From the NCBI RefSeq assembly GCF_006539945.1, contig NZ_BJNZ01000005.1, forward strand, positions 124,001-188,000: a stretch of DNA of 64,000 nucleotides. The letters are read 5' to 3'. The position numbers were made by a program, and so were the translations under genes. Below the pieces are notes generated by a model. It was not told the origin of the DNA. It saw only the letters and a list, made by a program, of their open reading frames with translations, and did no database searches. Every line of letters begins with the position of its first letter. The stretch's first letter is position 1. The DNA is from Cellulosimicrobium cellulans (lineage in GTDB: Bacteria > Actinomycetota > Actinomycetes > Actinomycetales > Cellulomonadaceae). This document shows positions 7,888 to 17,400 of the stretch, piece after piece.

Positions 7888-10788
7888 GTGCCTGCCTCGT
7901 CCGAGCGACCGTCGCTCCTGTCCGCCCGGCCCGCCGGACCGCTGCCCGGGACGCAGAAGGTCGGGGGCACCGGTCGGAACCTGTGGCTCCACGCGCTCGT
8001 CCTCGCCTGGTTCGTCGCGGAGGCGGTGCTCGTCGTCGTGCACCGGTTCGTGCCCGAGGCCGTGTGGCTCATGGTCCACGTCCTCATGCTCGGCGCCGTG
8101 AGCACGGCCATCCTCGTGTGGAGCCAGCACTTCGCCGACACGATGCTGCGCCGCCAGGCACCGGGCGGACGCCCGCTGCACGTGGCGCGGCTCGCCGCGC
8201 ACACGGTCGGTGCGCTGCTCGTCGTCGCGGGGCTGCTGACCGACGTCTGGTCCCTCGTGGTCGCGGGCGGGGTGCTCGTGGGCGCGGGCGCGGTGACGCA
8301 CGCGACGGTGCTCGTGCTCCAGGGCCGCGGTGCGCTGCCGTCGCGCTTCGGCGGGCTCGTCCGGTACTACGTCGTCGCCGCCGCGTGCCTGCCGGTCGGC
8401 GTGACGCTCGGCGTCGTCATGGCCCGCGGCGGCGCGGGGACGGAGCCCTACGGCCGCCTCTACGTGGCGCACGTGACGCTCAACGTCCTCGGGTGGGTCG
8501 GCCTCACGGTGCTCGGCACGCTCGTGCTGCTGTGGCCGACCGTGCTGCGCACGCGCATCGAGCCCGATGCCGACGTCGCGGCCCGCCGCGCCCTGCCGGT
8601 CCTCACCATCGGGATCCTGCTCGTCGTCGCGGCGTGCGCGGTCGGCTGGCGACCCCTCGTCGCGGCCGGGGCGGCCGTCGTGCTCGGCGGTGTCGTGCTG
8701 GTCGGGCGGCACCTCGCGGCGCAAGGTCGGGCCGCCCAGCGCGGCGCCTGGGGGTTCGCCGCGTGGAGCCTCGCCGCGTCCGTGGCGTGGTTCGCCGGGA
8801 GCGTGGCCGCGTTCGGGGCGCGGGTCGCGACGGCGCCGTCGTGGGCCGCCGCGCAGGACGCGATCGGCGGGCTGCTGCTGCCGTTCGTCGTCGGGTTCGC
8901 CGCGCAGGTGCTTCTCGGCGCCCTCACCTACCTCGTCCCCGTCGTGCTCGGCGGCGGCCCGGCGCGACGGCGGCGCACCGAGGCGGTCGTCGGCGCGGGC
9001 GGCGCGTACCGCGTGCTCGTCGCCAACGGCGGGCTCGCGCTGTACCTCCTGCCGCTGCCCTCATGGGTGCGCGTCGGGCTGTCGCTCGTCGTCTTCGCGA
9101 CCTTCCTCGCCTTCCTCGTCCTCGCGCTGCGCGCCGTGGTCCTCTCGCGGGAAGACAACACGGTCACGCCGGTCGACACGGTCCCGCGGGGCGACGCGGT
9201 CGCGCCGGCCACGGCCCCGGCACAGCCACCCGTCCCGGGTGCGGCGAGCGTCATGACGGGCGCTCCGCCGTCGGGCACGCGCCGCGGCGACGCCGCTCGC
9301 GCCGTCGCCGCACGCCGCGAAGCGCAGGCGCGCCGGCCCCTCGCGGGCGCGGTGACGGCCGCCGTCGCGACGCTGGCGCTCGCGGTCGTGGGCGGCGTCG
9401 CCGCCGACCCGGTCGCGGCCGGCGTCGGGTCGGGCGTCGTGGAGGGTGGCGCCGTCGCCGGGACCGGCGGGGCAGCCGTGCCGGTCGCGACGACCGGCCG
9501 TACGACGACCGTCCAGGTCGAGGCCGCCGACATGCGGTTCGTCCCGGACACGATCACGGTCCCCGCGGGCGACCGGCTCGTCGTCGAGCTGACCAACACC
9601 GACGCCGACGTGCACGACCTCGTCCTCGAGGACGGCACGACGTCGGGCCGCGTCGCGCCGGGCGAGACCGCCACGGTCGACGTCGGCGTCGTGAGCGGCG
9701 ACCTCGACGGCTGGTGCTCCGTGGCAGGGCACCGGCTCATGGGCATGACGCTCACGATCGACGTCGAGGGCGACGGCAGCACCAGCGGCTCGGACGACTC
9801 CGGCGGGACGCTCGTGGCGGACGACGACGGCACGGAGGCGCACGGCGCGCACGGCGGGCACGCGAGCACGGGCTCGGGCGGGGCCGACTCGCTGGACGCG
9901 TCCGGCGTCGACCTCATGACGCACCCGGGCGACGGGTTCACCGCGCGCGACGCGAGCCTCGCACCGGCCGTGGCGGACCCGTCGGGCGAGCCGGTCGTGC
10001 ACCGGCGCACCCTCACCGTCACGGAGGCCGTCCAGGAGGTCGCACCCGGGGTCGAGCAGACGGTGTGGACGTTCGGCGGGACCGCGCCCGGGCCCGTGCT
10101 GCGGGGCAAGGTCGGCGACGTCTTCGAGATCACGCTCGTCAACGACGGCACGATCGGGCACTCGATCGACTTCCACGCGGGCGCGCTCGCGCCCGACGAG
10201 CCGATGCGGACCCTCGCGCCGGGGGAGTCGCTCGTCTATCGCTTCACGGCGACCCGCGCCGGGATCTGGATGTACCACTGCTCGACCATGCCCATGTCGC
10301 TGCACATCGCGAATGGCATGTTCGGCGCGGTGATCGTCGACCCGCCGGACCTCGCCCCCGTGGACCGCGAGTACGTCGTCGTGCAGTCGGAGCTCTACCT
10401 CGGCGCGCAGGGCGCGTCCGCGGACGACGCGAAGGTCGCGGCCGCCGCGCCCGACCTGCTCGCGTTCAACGGCTACGCGAACCAGTACCGCTTCGACCCG
10501 CTCGAGGCCCGGGTCGGCGAGCGCGTCCGCGTGTGGGTGCTCGACGCCGGGCCGAACCGCCCGAGCGCGTTCCACGTCGTCGGCGGCCAGTTCGACACCG
10601 TCTACCACGAGGGCGCGTACGCGCTCCCCGCCGGGAGCGCCGGCGGCAGCCAGGTGCTCGGCCTGCTGCCCGCGCAGGGCGGCTTCGTCGAGCTCGCGTT
10701 CCCCGAGGCGGGGACCTACCCGTTCGTCACGCACGCCATGTCCGACGCCGAGCGCGGCGCGTCCGGGGCGTTCGCCGTGACGCCCTGA
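7888..10788 (+). CDS. nirK: membrane-anchored copper nitrite reductase with extra cupredoxin domain
   Basis: A 966-aa fusion, more than twice the length of ordinary NirK (about 340-500 aa). Residues 30-420 form a polytopic membrane domain. Residues 540-630 are a plastocyanin-like domain with type-1 copper ligands (VHDLV, WCSVAGH, then Met). Residues 705-966 are the two-domain NirK core. Type-1 ligands there are His758, Cys798, His807 and Met812. Type-2 ligands are His763, His797 and His949, with catalytic Asp761 (HSIDFH) and His896 (AFHVVGG). All active-site residues are therefore present. The GTG at 7888 has GGAAGG at the right spacing. It should reduce nitrite to NO outside the membrane, with the extra cupredoxin probably passing electrons from the membrane domain (inference). 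Confidence 0.88.
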   Translation: MPASSERPSLLSARPAGPLPGTQKVGGTGRNLWLHALVLAWFVAEAVLVVVHRFVPEAVWLMVHVLMLGAVSTAILVWSQHFADTMLRRQAPGGRPLHVARLAAHTVGALLVVAGLLTDVWSLVVAGGVLVGAGAVTHATVLVLQGRGALPSRFGGLVRYYVVAAACLPVGVTLGVVMARGGAGTEPYGRLYVAHVTLNVLGWVGLTVLGTLVLLWPTVLRTRIEPDADVAARRALPVLTIGILLVVAACAVGWRPLVAAGAAVVLGGVVLVGRHLAAQGRAAQRGAWGFAAWSLAASVAWFAGSVAAFGARVATAPSWAAAQDAIGGLLLPFVVGFAAQVLLGALTYLVPVVLGGGPARRRRTEAVVGAGGAYRVLVANGGLALYLLPLPSWVRVGLSLVVFATFLAFLVLALRAVVLSREDNTVTPVDTVPRGDAVAPATAPAQPPVPGAASVMTGAPPSGTRRGDAARAVAARREAQARRPLAGAVTAAVATLALAVVGGVAADPVAAGVGSGVVEGGAVAGTGGAAVPVATTGRTTTVQVEAADMRFVPDTITVPAGDRLVVELTNTDADVHDLVLEDGTTSGRVAPGETATVDVGVVSGDLDGWCSVAGHRLMGMTLTIDVEGDGSTSGSDDSGGTLVADDDGTEAHGAHGGHASTGSGGADSLDASGVDLMTHPGDGFTARDASLAPAVADPSGEPVVHRRTLTVTEAVQEVAPGVEQTVWTFGGTAPGPVLRGKVGDVFEITLVNDGTIGHSIDFHAGALAPDEPMRTLAPGESLVYRFTATRAGIWMYHCSTMPMSLHIANGMFGAVIVDPPDLAPVDREYVVVQSELYLGAQGASADDAKVAAAAPDLLAFNGYANQYRFDPLEARVGERVRVWVLDAGPNRPSAFHVVGGQFDTVYHEGAYALPAGSAGGSQVLGLLPAQGGFVELAFPEAGTYPFVTHAMSDAERGASGAFAVTP

Positions 10789-10878
10789 CCGGCACGCCCG
10801 CTGGCGGCGTCGTCATGCCGGCAGCACCGCAGACCCAGCACCCCACCCGGCGCTCGCGCCACGACCAGGAGGACCACC

Positions 10879-11223
10879 ATGGCAGCAGAACCGATCGAGA
10901 TCACCGAGCCCCCGCAGCACGAGGCCGTGCACGGGGAAGGGCCCGAGGAGGGGCACACCTGCGGGTGCGCGCACGACGACGCCGAGGTCGTGCTCGACGT
11001 CCGCACGATCCCGCACGCCGTGCGCCACGGCGTCGTGTTCGGGGCCCTCGAGGCGCTCGCGCCCGGCGACGGGCTCGTGCTCGTGGCGCCGCACGACCCG
11101 CTCCCGCTGCTCGCGCAGCTCGAGTCACGGGAGCCCGGCGCGTTCGACCGCGAGTACGTGTCGCGCGCGGCGACCGAGGTGAGCATCCGCCTCACGCGCC
11201 GGCCTGTGCCCTCGCAGGGCTGA
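10879..11223 (+). CDS. DUF2249 domain protein
   Basis: A 114-aa soluble protein. Residues 35-105 (LDVRTIPHAVRHGVVFGALE, then PGDGLVLVAPHDPLPLLAQL) are a clear DUF2249 domain, a small TusA/SirA-like fold often found near denitrification and nitric-oxide genes. The first 34 residues are acidic and contain a His/Cys pair (HTCGCAHDD). The ATG start follows ACCAGGAGGACC. It is 90 nt after nirK and ends before a convergent terminator. The molecular role is not established; a part in copper or haem centre maturation is only a guess. Confidence 0.8.
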   Translation: MAAEPIEITEPPQHEAVHGEGPEEGHTCGCAHDDAEVVLDVRTIPHAVRHGVVFGALEALAPGDGLVLVAPHDPLPLLAQLESREPGAFDREYVSRAATEVSIRLTRRPVPSQG

Positions 11224-11313
11224 GCACCCCTGGGTCGTCGGCAGGCCCGGCACGCGATGCCCGGCGGCACGGGGATGGCCGCCGGGCGTCGTCGTGCGCT
11301 CACCGGAGCGAGC

Positions 11314-11371
11314 GATGCGTCGGCGCCCGAGCGCTGCGTGTCGGGACGCAGCGCTCGGACGCGGACGCATC
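11314..11371. terminator. convergent terminator between the nir and nar sets
   Basis: CGAGCGCTGCGT (11328-11339) pairs perfectly with ACGCAGCGCTCG (11346-11357), and outer arms GATGCGTC / GACGCATC extend the stem. It lies between two convergent operons. There is no strong T tract, so termination is inferred from the stem. Confidence 0.65.
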
Positions 11372-11392
11372 TGTCGGCGAGGACGGTCCTCG

Positions 11393-12127
11393 CTACGGGG
11401 CCGTCGGGGGCTCCCAGCCGCGGCGCGGGGCGCGCGACGTCGTCGTTGCCGCGCGGCGTCGGTAGACGACGTAGGGGCGCGTGAGGTAGCCGAGCGGCGC
11501 GGAGAACACGTGCACGAGGCGTGTGAACGGCCACAGGGCGAACAGGGCGAGGCCGCACAGGACGTGGAGCTGGAACGCGAGCGGGACGTCGGCCATGAGA
11601 GAAGGGTCGGGCTGGAACGTGAGCAGCGAGCGGAACCACGGCGAGATGGAGCCGCGGTAGTCGTAGCCGCCCCCGAAGATCTGGTGCTGCACCGTCGCGA
11701 GCGTGCCGAACCCGATCGCCGCTCCCAGCACGACGTACATGAGCTTGTCCGTGCGTGTGGTCACGCGGAACACGGCGCCCGAGAGGCGGCGGCGCAGGAC
11801 GAGGATCACGAGCCCCACCACCGTGAGCACGGCCGCGAACGTGCCCGCGATCGTCGCGACGAGGTGGTAGGCGTGCTCGTCCACGCCGAGGGCCTCGAGC
11901 CACGGGCGCGGCACGAGGATGCCGACGACGTGGCCGCCGATGACCATGAGGATGCCGACGTGGAACAGCGGCGAGCCGAGTCGGAGCCAGCGGTTCTCGT
12001 AGAGCTGTGACGAGCGCGTGGTCCAGCCGAACTGGTCGTAGCGGTACCGCCACACGTGGCCGACGACGAACACGGCCGCCACCGCGTACGGGACGGCGAC
12101 CCACAGCAGGACGTCGAGCGGGCTCAT
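11393..12127 (-). CDS. narI: respiratory nitrate reductase gamma subunit
   Basis: A 244-aa membrane cytochrome b of the NarI type, with five predicted membrane segments from VLLWVAVPYAVAAVFVVGHV onward. Conserved histidines sit in HVWRYR, PLFHVGILMVIGGHVVG and the later helices. It takes electrons from quinol and feeds NarH. It is the last gene of narGHJI, and its ATG overlaps the narJ stop by four bases. The C-terminal tail after TRPYVVYRRR is short and basic. Confidence 0.93.
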   Translation of the reverse strand: MSPLDVLLWVAVPYAVAAVFVVGHVWRYRYDQFGWTTRSSQLYENRWLRLGSPLFHVGILMVIGGHVVGILVPRPWLEALGVDEHAYHLVATIAGTFAAVLTVVGLVILVLRRRLSGAVFRVTTRTDKLMYVVLGAAIGFGTLATVQHQIFGGGYDYRGSISPWFRSLLTFQPDPSLMADVPLAFQLHVLCGLALFALWPFTRLVHVFSAPLGYLTRPYVVYRRRAATTTSRAPRRGWEPPTAP

Positions 12128-12837
12128 CGTCGGGTCTCCTCGGTCAAGCTCGGGATCGTGGCGAACGGGGTGAGGTGGGACAGGTCGCTCAGGCCGACGA
12201 GCTCGGTCGGCGGGCCCGCGGCGACGAGGTCGCGGAAGCGCGCCGCCGTCTCGGACTGCATCGCGGGCAGCGTCGCGACGAGCGCGGCGACGACGTGCGC
12301 GTACGGGCTGCGGACGGTCTCGAGCGCGGCGCGCAGCACCTCGATGCCGTCGCGGTGCGCGTCGAGCACCATGCCGGCGATCTCACCGTCGGTGCGCGCG
12401 GAGAGCTCGAGCACCGTGGGCAGGTGGTCTGGCAGCTCGGAGCCGTCCGTCTCCCAGCCGGCCGCGCGGAACGCCTCCACGAACGTGACGAGCGCGGCGC
12501 CGCGCTTCCGGGTGTCCCCGGCCGCGTAGTACGACAGGTAGAGCGAGCACCGGCGCTTGAGGTCGAACGTCGTGACGTACGCGGCCTGGAGCTCCCCGAG
12601 CGACAGCGGCGCCGTCGCGTCGAGGAACGCGCGCAGGGGCCGGCGCACGTCGGCAGGTAGCCCCGCGACCACGTCCTCGATGTCCGCGCGGTGCGCGGTG
12701 GTCTCCGCGGTCGGGTAGTCCAGCAGGAGCGAGATGACAGTGTGCGCGGCGCGGCGCTGGTCGTCCGGCAGGGTGCCCGACGTCGGCGACGCGGTCAGGG
12801 TGGCGCGCGTCGCCCGGGTCCGCGTCGGGCGCCTCAT
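12124..12837 (-). CDS. narJ: nitrate reductase molybdenum cofactor assembly chaperone
   Basis: A 237-aa cytoplasmic chaperone needed to insert the molybdenum cofactor into NarG. The helical block around residues 25-200 (VISLLLDYPT, AYVTTFDLKRRCSLYLSYYA, LPDHLPTVLEL) is the NarJ/TorD signature. The ATG at 12837 overlaps the narH stop (ATGA), and its own stop overlaps the narI start, showing tight translational coupling. The open frame extends far upstream inside narH, but that part is antisense-like low-quality sequence. Confidence 0.92.
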   Translation of the reverse strand: MRRPTRTRATRATLTASPTSGTLPDDQRRAAHTVISLLLDYPTAETTAHRADIEDVVAGLPADVRRPLRAFLDATAPLSLGELQAAYVTTFDLKRRCSLYLSYYAAGDTRKRGAALVTFVEAFRAAGWETDGSELPDHLPTVLELSARTDGEIAGMVLDAHRDGIEVLRAALETVRSPYAHVVAALVATLPAMQSETAARFRDLVAAGPPTELVGLSDLSHLTPFATIPSLTEETRR

Positions 12838-14480
12838 GCCGCACCTCCCGACGGCTCGGGACCGCCCGCTGGTCGCGACGGCGGGAAGAGCCCGCCCGGG
12901 GTCCCGTCGCCGTTCCAGTTGAGCAGGTTGACCCGGCCCGACGTGGACGGGGTGTACGGGCTCGTGGCGCGCTCCTGCGCGCCGACCGCGTGGAACGACT
13001 CGCCCGTCGTCGGTCCCGCGCCACCCATCCCCGGTCCGCCGTCGTAGTCCAGCGAGCACGCCATGTCCGTGAGCTCGCGGGCGATCTCGGTGTGGGCGGT
13101 GGGGATGACGTACCGGTCCTCGTACTTGGCGATGGCGAGCAGGCGGTACATGTCCTGGACCTGTTGCCCGCTCATCCCGACGGCGGCGGCGGTCTGTTCG
13201 TCGGGGTTCCGGCCGAGGTTGATGTCGCGCATGTAGGAGCGCATGGCGGCCAGGCGGCGCAGGACCTTCTCGACGGGGGCGGTGTCGCCGGCGGTGAACA
13301 GCCCCGCGAGGTATTCCAGCGGGATGCGCATCTTGGAGATCGCGGCGAACAGGGTGCGTCCGTCCTCGCCGTCGTTGCCGGAGGCGGCCACGACGTCCAC
13401 GACGGGGGACAGGGGTGGGATGTACCAGACCATGGGCAGGGTGCGGTACTCGGGGTGCAGGGGCAGGGCGACCTCGTACCTGCTGATGAGGCCCCAGATC
13501 GGGGAGCGTTGGGCGGCGGTGATCCAGTCCTCGGGGATGCCCTCGGCCCGCGCGGCGGCGATGACCTGGGGGTCGTTCGGGTCGAGGAAGACGGCGCGTT
13601 GGGAGGCCAGGAGCTCGTGCTCGTCCTCCACCGACGCGGCCTCGGTGACCTTGTCCGCGTCGTACAGGACCAGGCCGAGGTAGCGCAGGCGTCCGACGCA
13701 GGTCTCGGAGCACACGGTGGGCAGGCCGACCTCGATGCGGGGGTAGCACAGGGTGCACTTCTCGGCCTTGCCGGTCTTGTGGTTGAAGTAGACCTTCTTG
13801 TAGGGGCAGCCGGTGACGCACATGCGCCAACCGCGGCACTGGTCCTGGTCGACGAGCACGATGCCGTCCTCGGCCCGTTTGTACATGGCTCCGGAGGGGC
13901 AGGACGCGACGCAGGCGGGGTTGAGGCAGTGCTCGCAGATGCGGGGCAGGTAGAACATGAACGTCTTGTCGAGCTCGGTCGCGACGTGCTCGGACATGTG
14001 CTGAAGGACAGGGTCCTGGTCCATGGTGGCGGTGGAGCCGGCGAGGTCGTCGTCCCAGTTCGCCGACCAGGAGATGTTGATGTCCTTGCCCGTCAGCAGG
14101 GACTTGGGCCGGGCGACCGGGGTGTGGGCGCCCTGGGGGGCCGAGAGCAGCATGTCGTACTCATACGTCCACGGTTCGTAGTAGTCGTGGATGGAGGGCA
14201 GCACGGGGTTGGAGAAGATCGTGGCGAGCTTCTTCAACCGGCCCCCGGCGCGGAGCGTGAGCTTGCCCTTCTTGGTGCGCACCCACCCGCCCTGCCAGCG
14301 GTCCTGGTCCTGGTAGGTGCGGGGGTAGCCCAGGCCCGGGCGGGTCTCGACGTTGTTGAACCACACGTACTCGACCCCGGTGCGGTTGGTCCAGGCCTGC
14401 TTGCACGTGACCGAGCACGTGTGACACCCGATGCACTTGTCCAGGTTCATCACCATCGACATCTGCGCCATGACCTTCAT
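12834..14480 (-). CDS. narH: respiratory nitrate reductase beta subunit
   Basis: A 548-aa iron-sulfur electron-transfer subunit. Cysteine clusters include CIGCHTCSVTCKQ (near residue 16), CEHCLNPACVASCPSG, and CRGWRMCVTGCPYKK. The Trp in the last group marks the 3Fe-4S site typical of NarH. It carries electrons from NarI haem to NarG on the cytoplasmic face. It begins one base after narG ends and overlaps narJ by four bases. The last 40 residues are Gly/Pro-rich and variable. Confidence 0.95.
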   Translation of the reverse strand: MKVMAQMSMVMNLDKCIGCHTCSVTCKQAWTNRTGVEYVWFNNVETRPGLGYPRTYQDQDRWQGGWVRTKKGKLTLRAGGRLKKLATIFSNPVLPSIHDYYEPWTYEYDMLLSAPQGAHTPVARPKSLLTGKDINISWSANWDDDLAGSTATMDQDPVLQHMSEHVATELDKTFMFYLPRICEHCLNPACVASCPSGAMYKRAEDGIVLVDQDQCRGWRMCVTGCPYKKVYFNHKTGKAEKCTLCYPRIEVGLPTVCSETCVGRLRYLGLVLYDADKVTEAASVEDEHELLASQRAVFLDPNDPQVIAAARAEGIPEDWITAAQRSPIWGLISRYEVALPLHPEYRTLPMVWYIPPLSPVVDVVAASGNDGEDGRTLFAAISKMRIPLEYLAGLFTAGDTAPVEKVLRRLAAMRSYMRDINLGRNPDEQTAAAVGMSGQQVQDMYRLLAIAKYEDRYVIPTAHTEIARELTDMACSLDYDGGPGMGGAGPTTGESFHAVGAQERATSPYTPSTSGRVNLLNWNGDGTPGGLFPPSRPAGGPEPSGGAA

Positions 14481-14481
14481 G

Positions 14482-17400
14482 TCAGTAGGTCACCTCCTGA
14501 GACCTCCGGCGGATCACCGTGACCTCGTCACGCTGGTTGCCCGTCGGGCCGATGTAGTTGAAGCCGTACGACAGCTGCGCGTAGCCGCCGATGAGGTGGG
14601 TGGGCTTGAGCAGCACGCGGGTCAGGGAGTTGTGGATGCCGCCCCGCAGCCCGGACGTCTCCGACCTCGGCACGTCCACGGTCCGGTCCTTCGCGTGGTA
14701 CATGAAGACCGTCCCCTCGGGCATGCGGTGCGAGACGACGGCTCGCGCGACCACGACGCCGTTGCGGTTGTAGGACTCGATCCAGTCGTTGTCGGCGACG
14801 CCGATCTTCTCCGCGTCCTGCGGGCTCATCCAGATCGTGGGGCCGCCGCGCGAGAGCGACAGCATGAAGAGGTTGTCCTGGTACTCGGAGTGGATCGACC
14901 ACTTCGAGTGCGGCGTCAGGTACCGCACGGCGACCTCCGCGTAGCCCTCCGACCCCTGCGCCCCCGTGGGGGACGTGTCGCCGATGCGCGAGTCGCCGAA
15001 CAGGCGGTGCATGTCGAGCGGCGGTCGGTAGACGGGGAGCTGCTCGCCGAGCTCGGTCATCCAGTCGTGGTCGAGGAAGAAGTGCTGACGGCCGGTGAGC
15101 GTGTGCCACGGCTTGAGCCGTTCCACGTTGATGACGAACGCGCTGTAGCGCCGTCCGCCGTGCTCGGAGCCGGACCACTCGGGAGAGGTGATGACCGCCG
15201 TCGGGCGCGACTGCACGTCCGGGAACGTGATGCGCTTGCCCTGCTCGTCCCGCGCGAGGTCGGCCAGGCGCTGCCCGGTGCGACGCTCCAGGTCCTCGAA
15301 CCCCTGCACCGCGAGCCGGCCGTTCGTCGTCCCCGAGAGCGCGAGGATCATCTCGCACACGTGGGTCTCCCGGTCCAGGCGCGGGCGCCCCGCCGTCGGT
15401 CCGTCGGGGACGACGCCGTTCGCGACGGCGAGCCGCTCGACCTCCGGCGTCGGGTCGAACGCGACGCCCTTGGTGACCATGCCCACCTTCTGGGTGAGCG
15501 GGCCGAGGGCGGCGAGCCGGTCGGCGAACGCCGGGTAGTCACGCTCGACGACGACGAGCCTCGACATGGTCACCCCGGGCACGAGCTCGTCCTGCGGCAG
15601 GACCTCGCCGTGGGGCGTCGCCATGGCGTCGGGCGTGTCGTGCGCGAGGGGGACGGCCACGACGTCCTTGCGCACGCCCAGGTGCGTCACCGACATCTCC
15701 GAGATGCGCCGGGCGATCGTGTGGAAGATGTCGAAGTCGGTGCGCGTCTGCCACGGCGGGCTGATCGCGGGGTTGAACGAGTGCACGAACGGGTGCATGT
15801 CGGTCGACGACAGGTCGTGCTTCTCGTACCAGGTCGCGGCCGGGAGCACGACGTCGGAGAAGAGCGTCGTCGACGTCATCCGGAAGTCGGCGGTGACGAG
15901 CAGGTCGAGCTTTCCCCGGGGCGCCTCGTCGTGCCACGCGATGTCCCGCGGGCGGCGGTCCGGCCCGGACTCGGGCGCGCGCACCGCGGCATCGGTGCCC
16001 AGCAGGTGCTGGAGGAAGTACTCGTTGCCCTTGCCCGACGACCCGAGCAGGTTCGCGCGCCAGACGGTGAGGACGCGCGGGAAGTTCGCCGGGTCGTCGG
16101 GGTCCGCGCACGCGTAGTCGAGCTCGCCGGAGGAGAGCTGGTCGACGACGTGGCGCACCGGGTCCTTGCCCGCCGCCTCCGCCTCGTCCACGAGGTCGAG
16201 GGGGTTGCGGTCGAACGTCGGGTAGCTCGGCGTCCAGCCGCGCCGGACGGACTCCACCAGCGTGTCCGCCGTCGTGCGGCCCGAGAGCTTCCCGGTGGCC
16301 AGCGAGGACGCGAGCGCGTCCGCGGGCAGGCCGTCGTAGCGCCACTGGTCGGTCGCGAGGTACCAGAACGCCGTGCTGATCATGAGGCGTGGCGGGCGGG
16401 CCCAGTCGAGCGCGTTGGCGTACTGCTGAAATCCTGTGATCGGGCGGACCTTCTCCTGCCCCACGTAGTGCGCCCAGCCGCCGCCGTTGACGCCCTGGCA
16501 GCCGGTCATGGTCACGAGCGCGAGGAACGTGCGGTAGATCGTGTCGGAGTGGAACCAGTGGTTGGTGCCCGCGCCCATGATGATCATCGACCGGCCGTCC
16601 GAGTCGAGCGCGTTCTGCGCGAACTCCCGCCCGATGCGCGCCGCGGCGACGGCGGGGACGCCGGTGATCTCCTCCTGCCACGCCGGGGTGCCCGGCGTCG
16701 CGGGGTCGTCGTAGCCCGTCGGCCACTCGCCCGGCAGGTCGAGGTCGGGGCGATCCACGCCGTACTGCGCGAGGAGCAGGTCGTAGACCGTCGTCACCAG
16801 GTGCTCGCCCACGCGGTGCGTCGGTACGCCGCGCCGCACCGAGCCCGCGCCGCCCTGGTGCTCGGCGCCCTCCTCGGGGGCGAGGTCGAAGCGCGGGAGG
16901 TCGACGGCGACCGGCCCGCCCGACGCGCCGCCCGTCAGGTCCGCGACGGAGAGCGCCGGCTCGACGCCTTCGAGGTCGAGGTTCCACCGTCCGGGGTCGC
17001 CGTAGCGGTGTCCGAGCGACCCGTTGGGGACGACGACGTCGCCCTCGTGGGACAGGATCACCGTCTTCGACGCCGCGTTCGCGGTGCCTGCCTGGTCGGC
17101 GGCGGTCGTGCCGGCGAGCCGGTCCGCCGTGAGGAAGCGCCCCGGCACGTACGCGTCGCCGCGGCGCTCGAGCGTCACGAGGTACGGCGCGTCGGTGAAC
17201 TGCGCCATGTAGTCGAGGAACCGGGGCGCGCGGTCGCGCACGTGGAACTCGGTGAGGATGACGTGGCCCATCGCCTGGGCGAGGGCGCCGTCCGTCCCCG
17301 GGTGCGGGGCGAGCCACTCGTCGGCGAACTTGGTGTTGTCGGCGTAGTCGGGGGAGACGACGACGACCTTCTGCCCGCGGTATCGGGCCTCGGTCATGAA

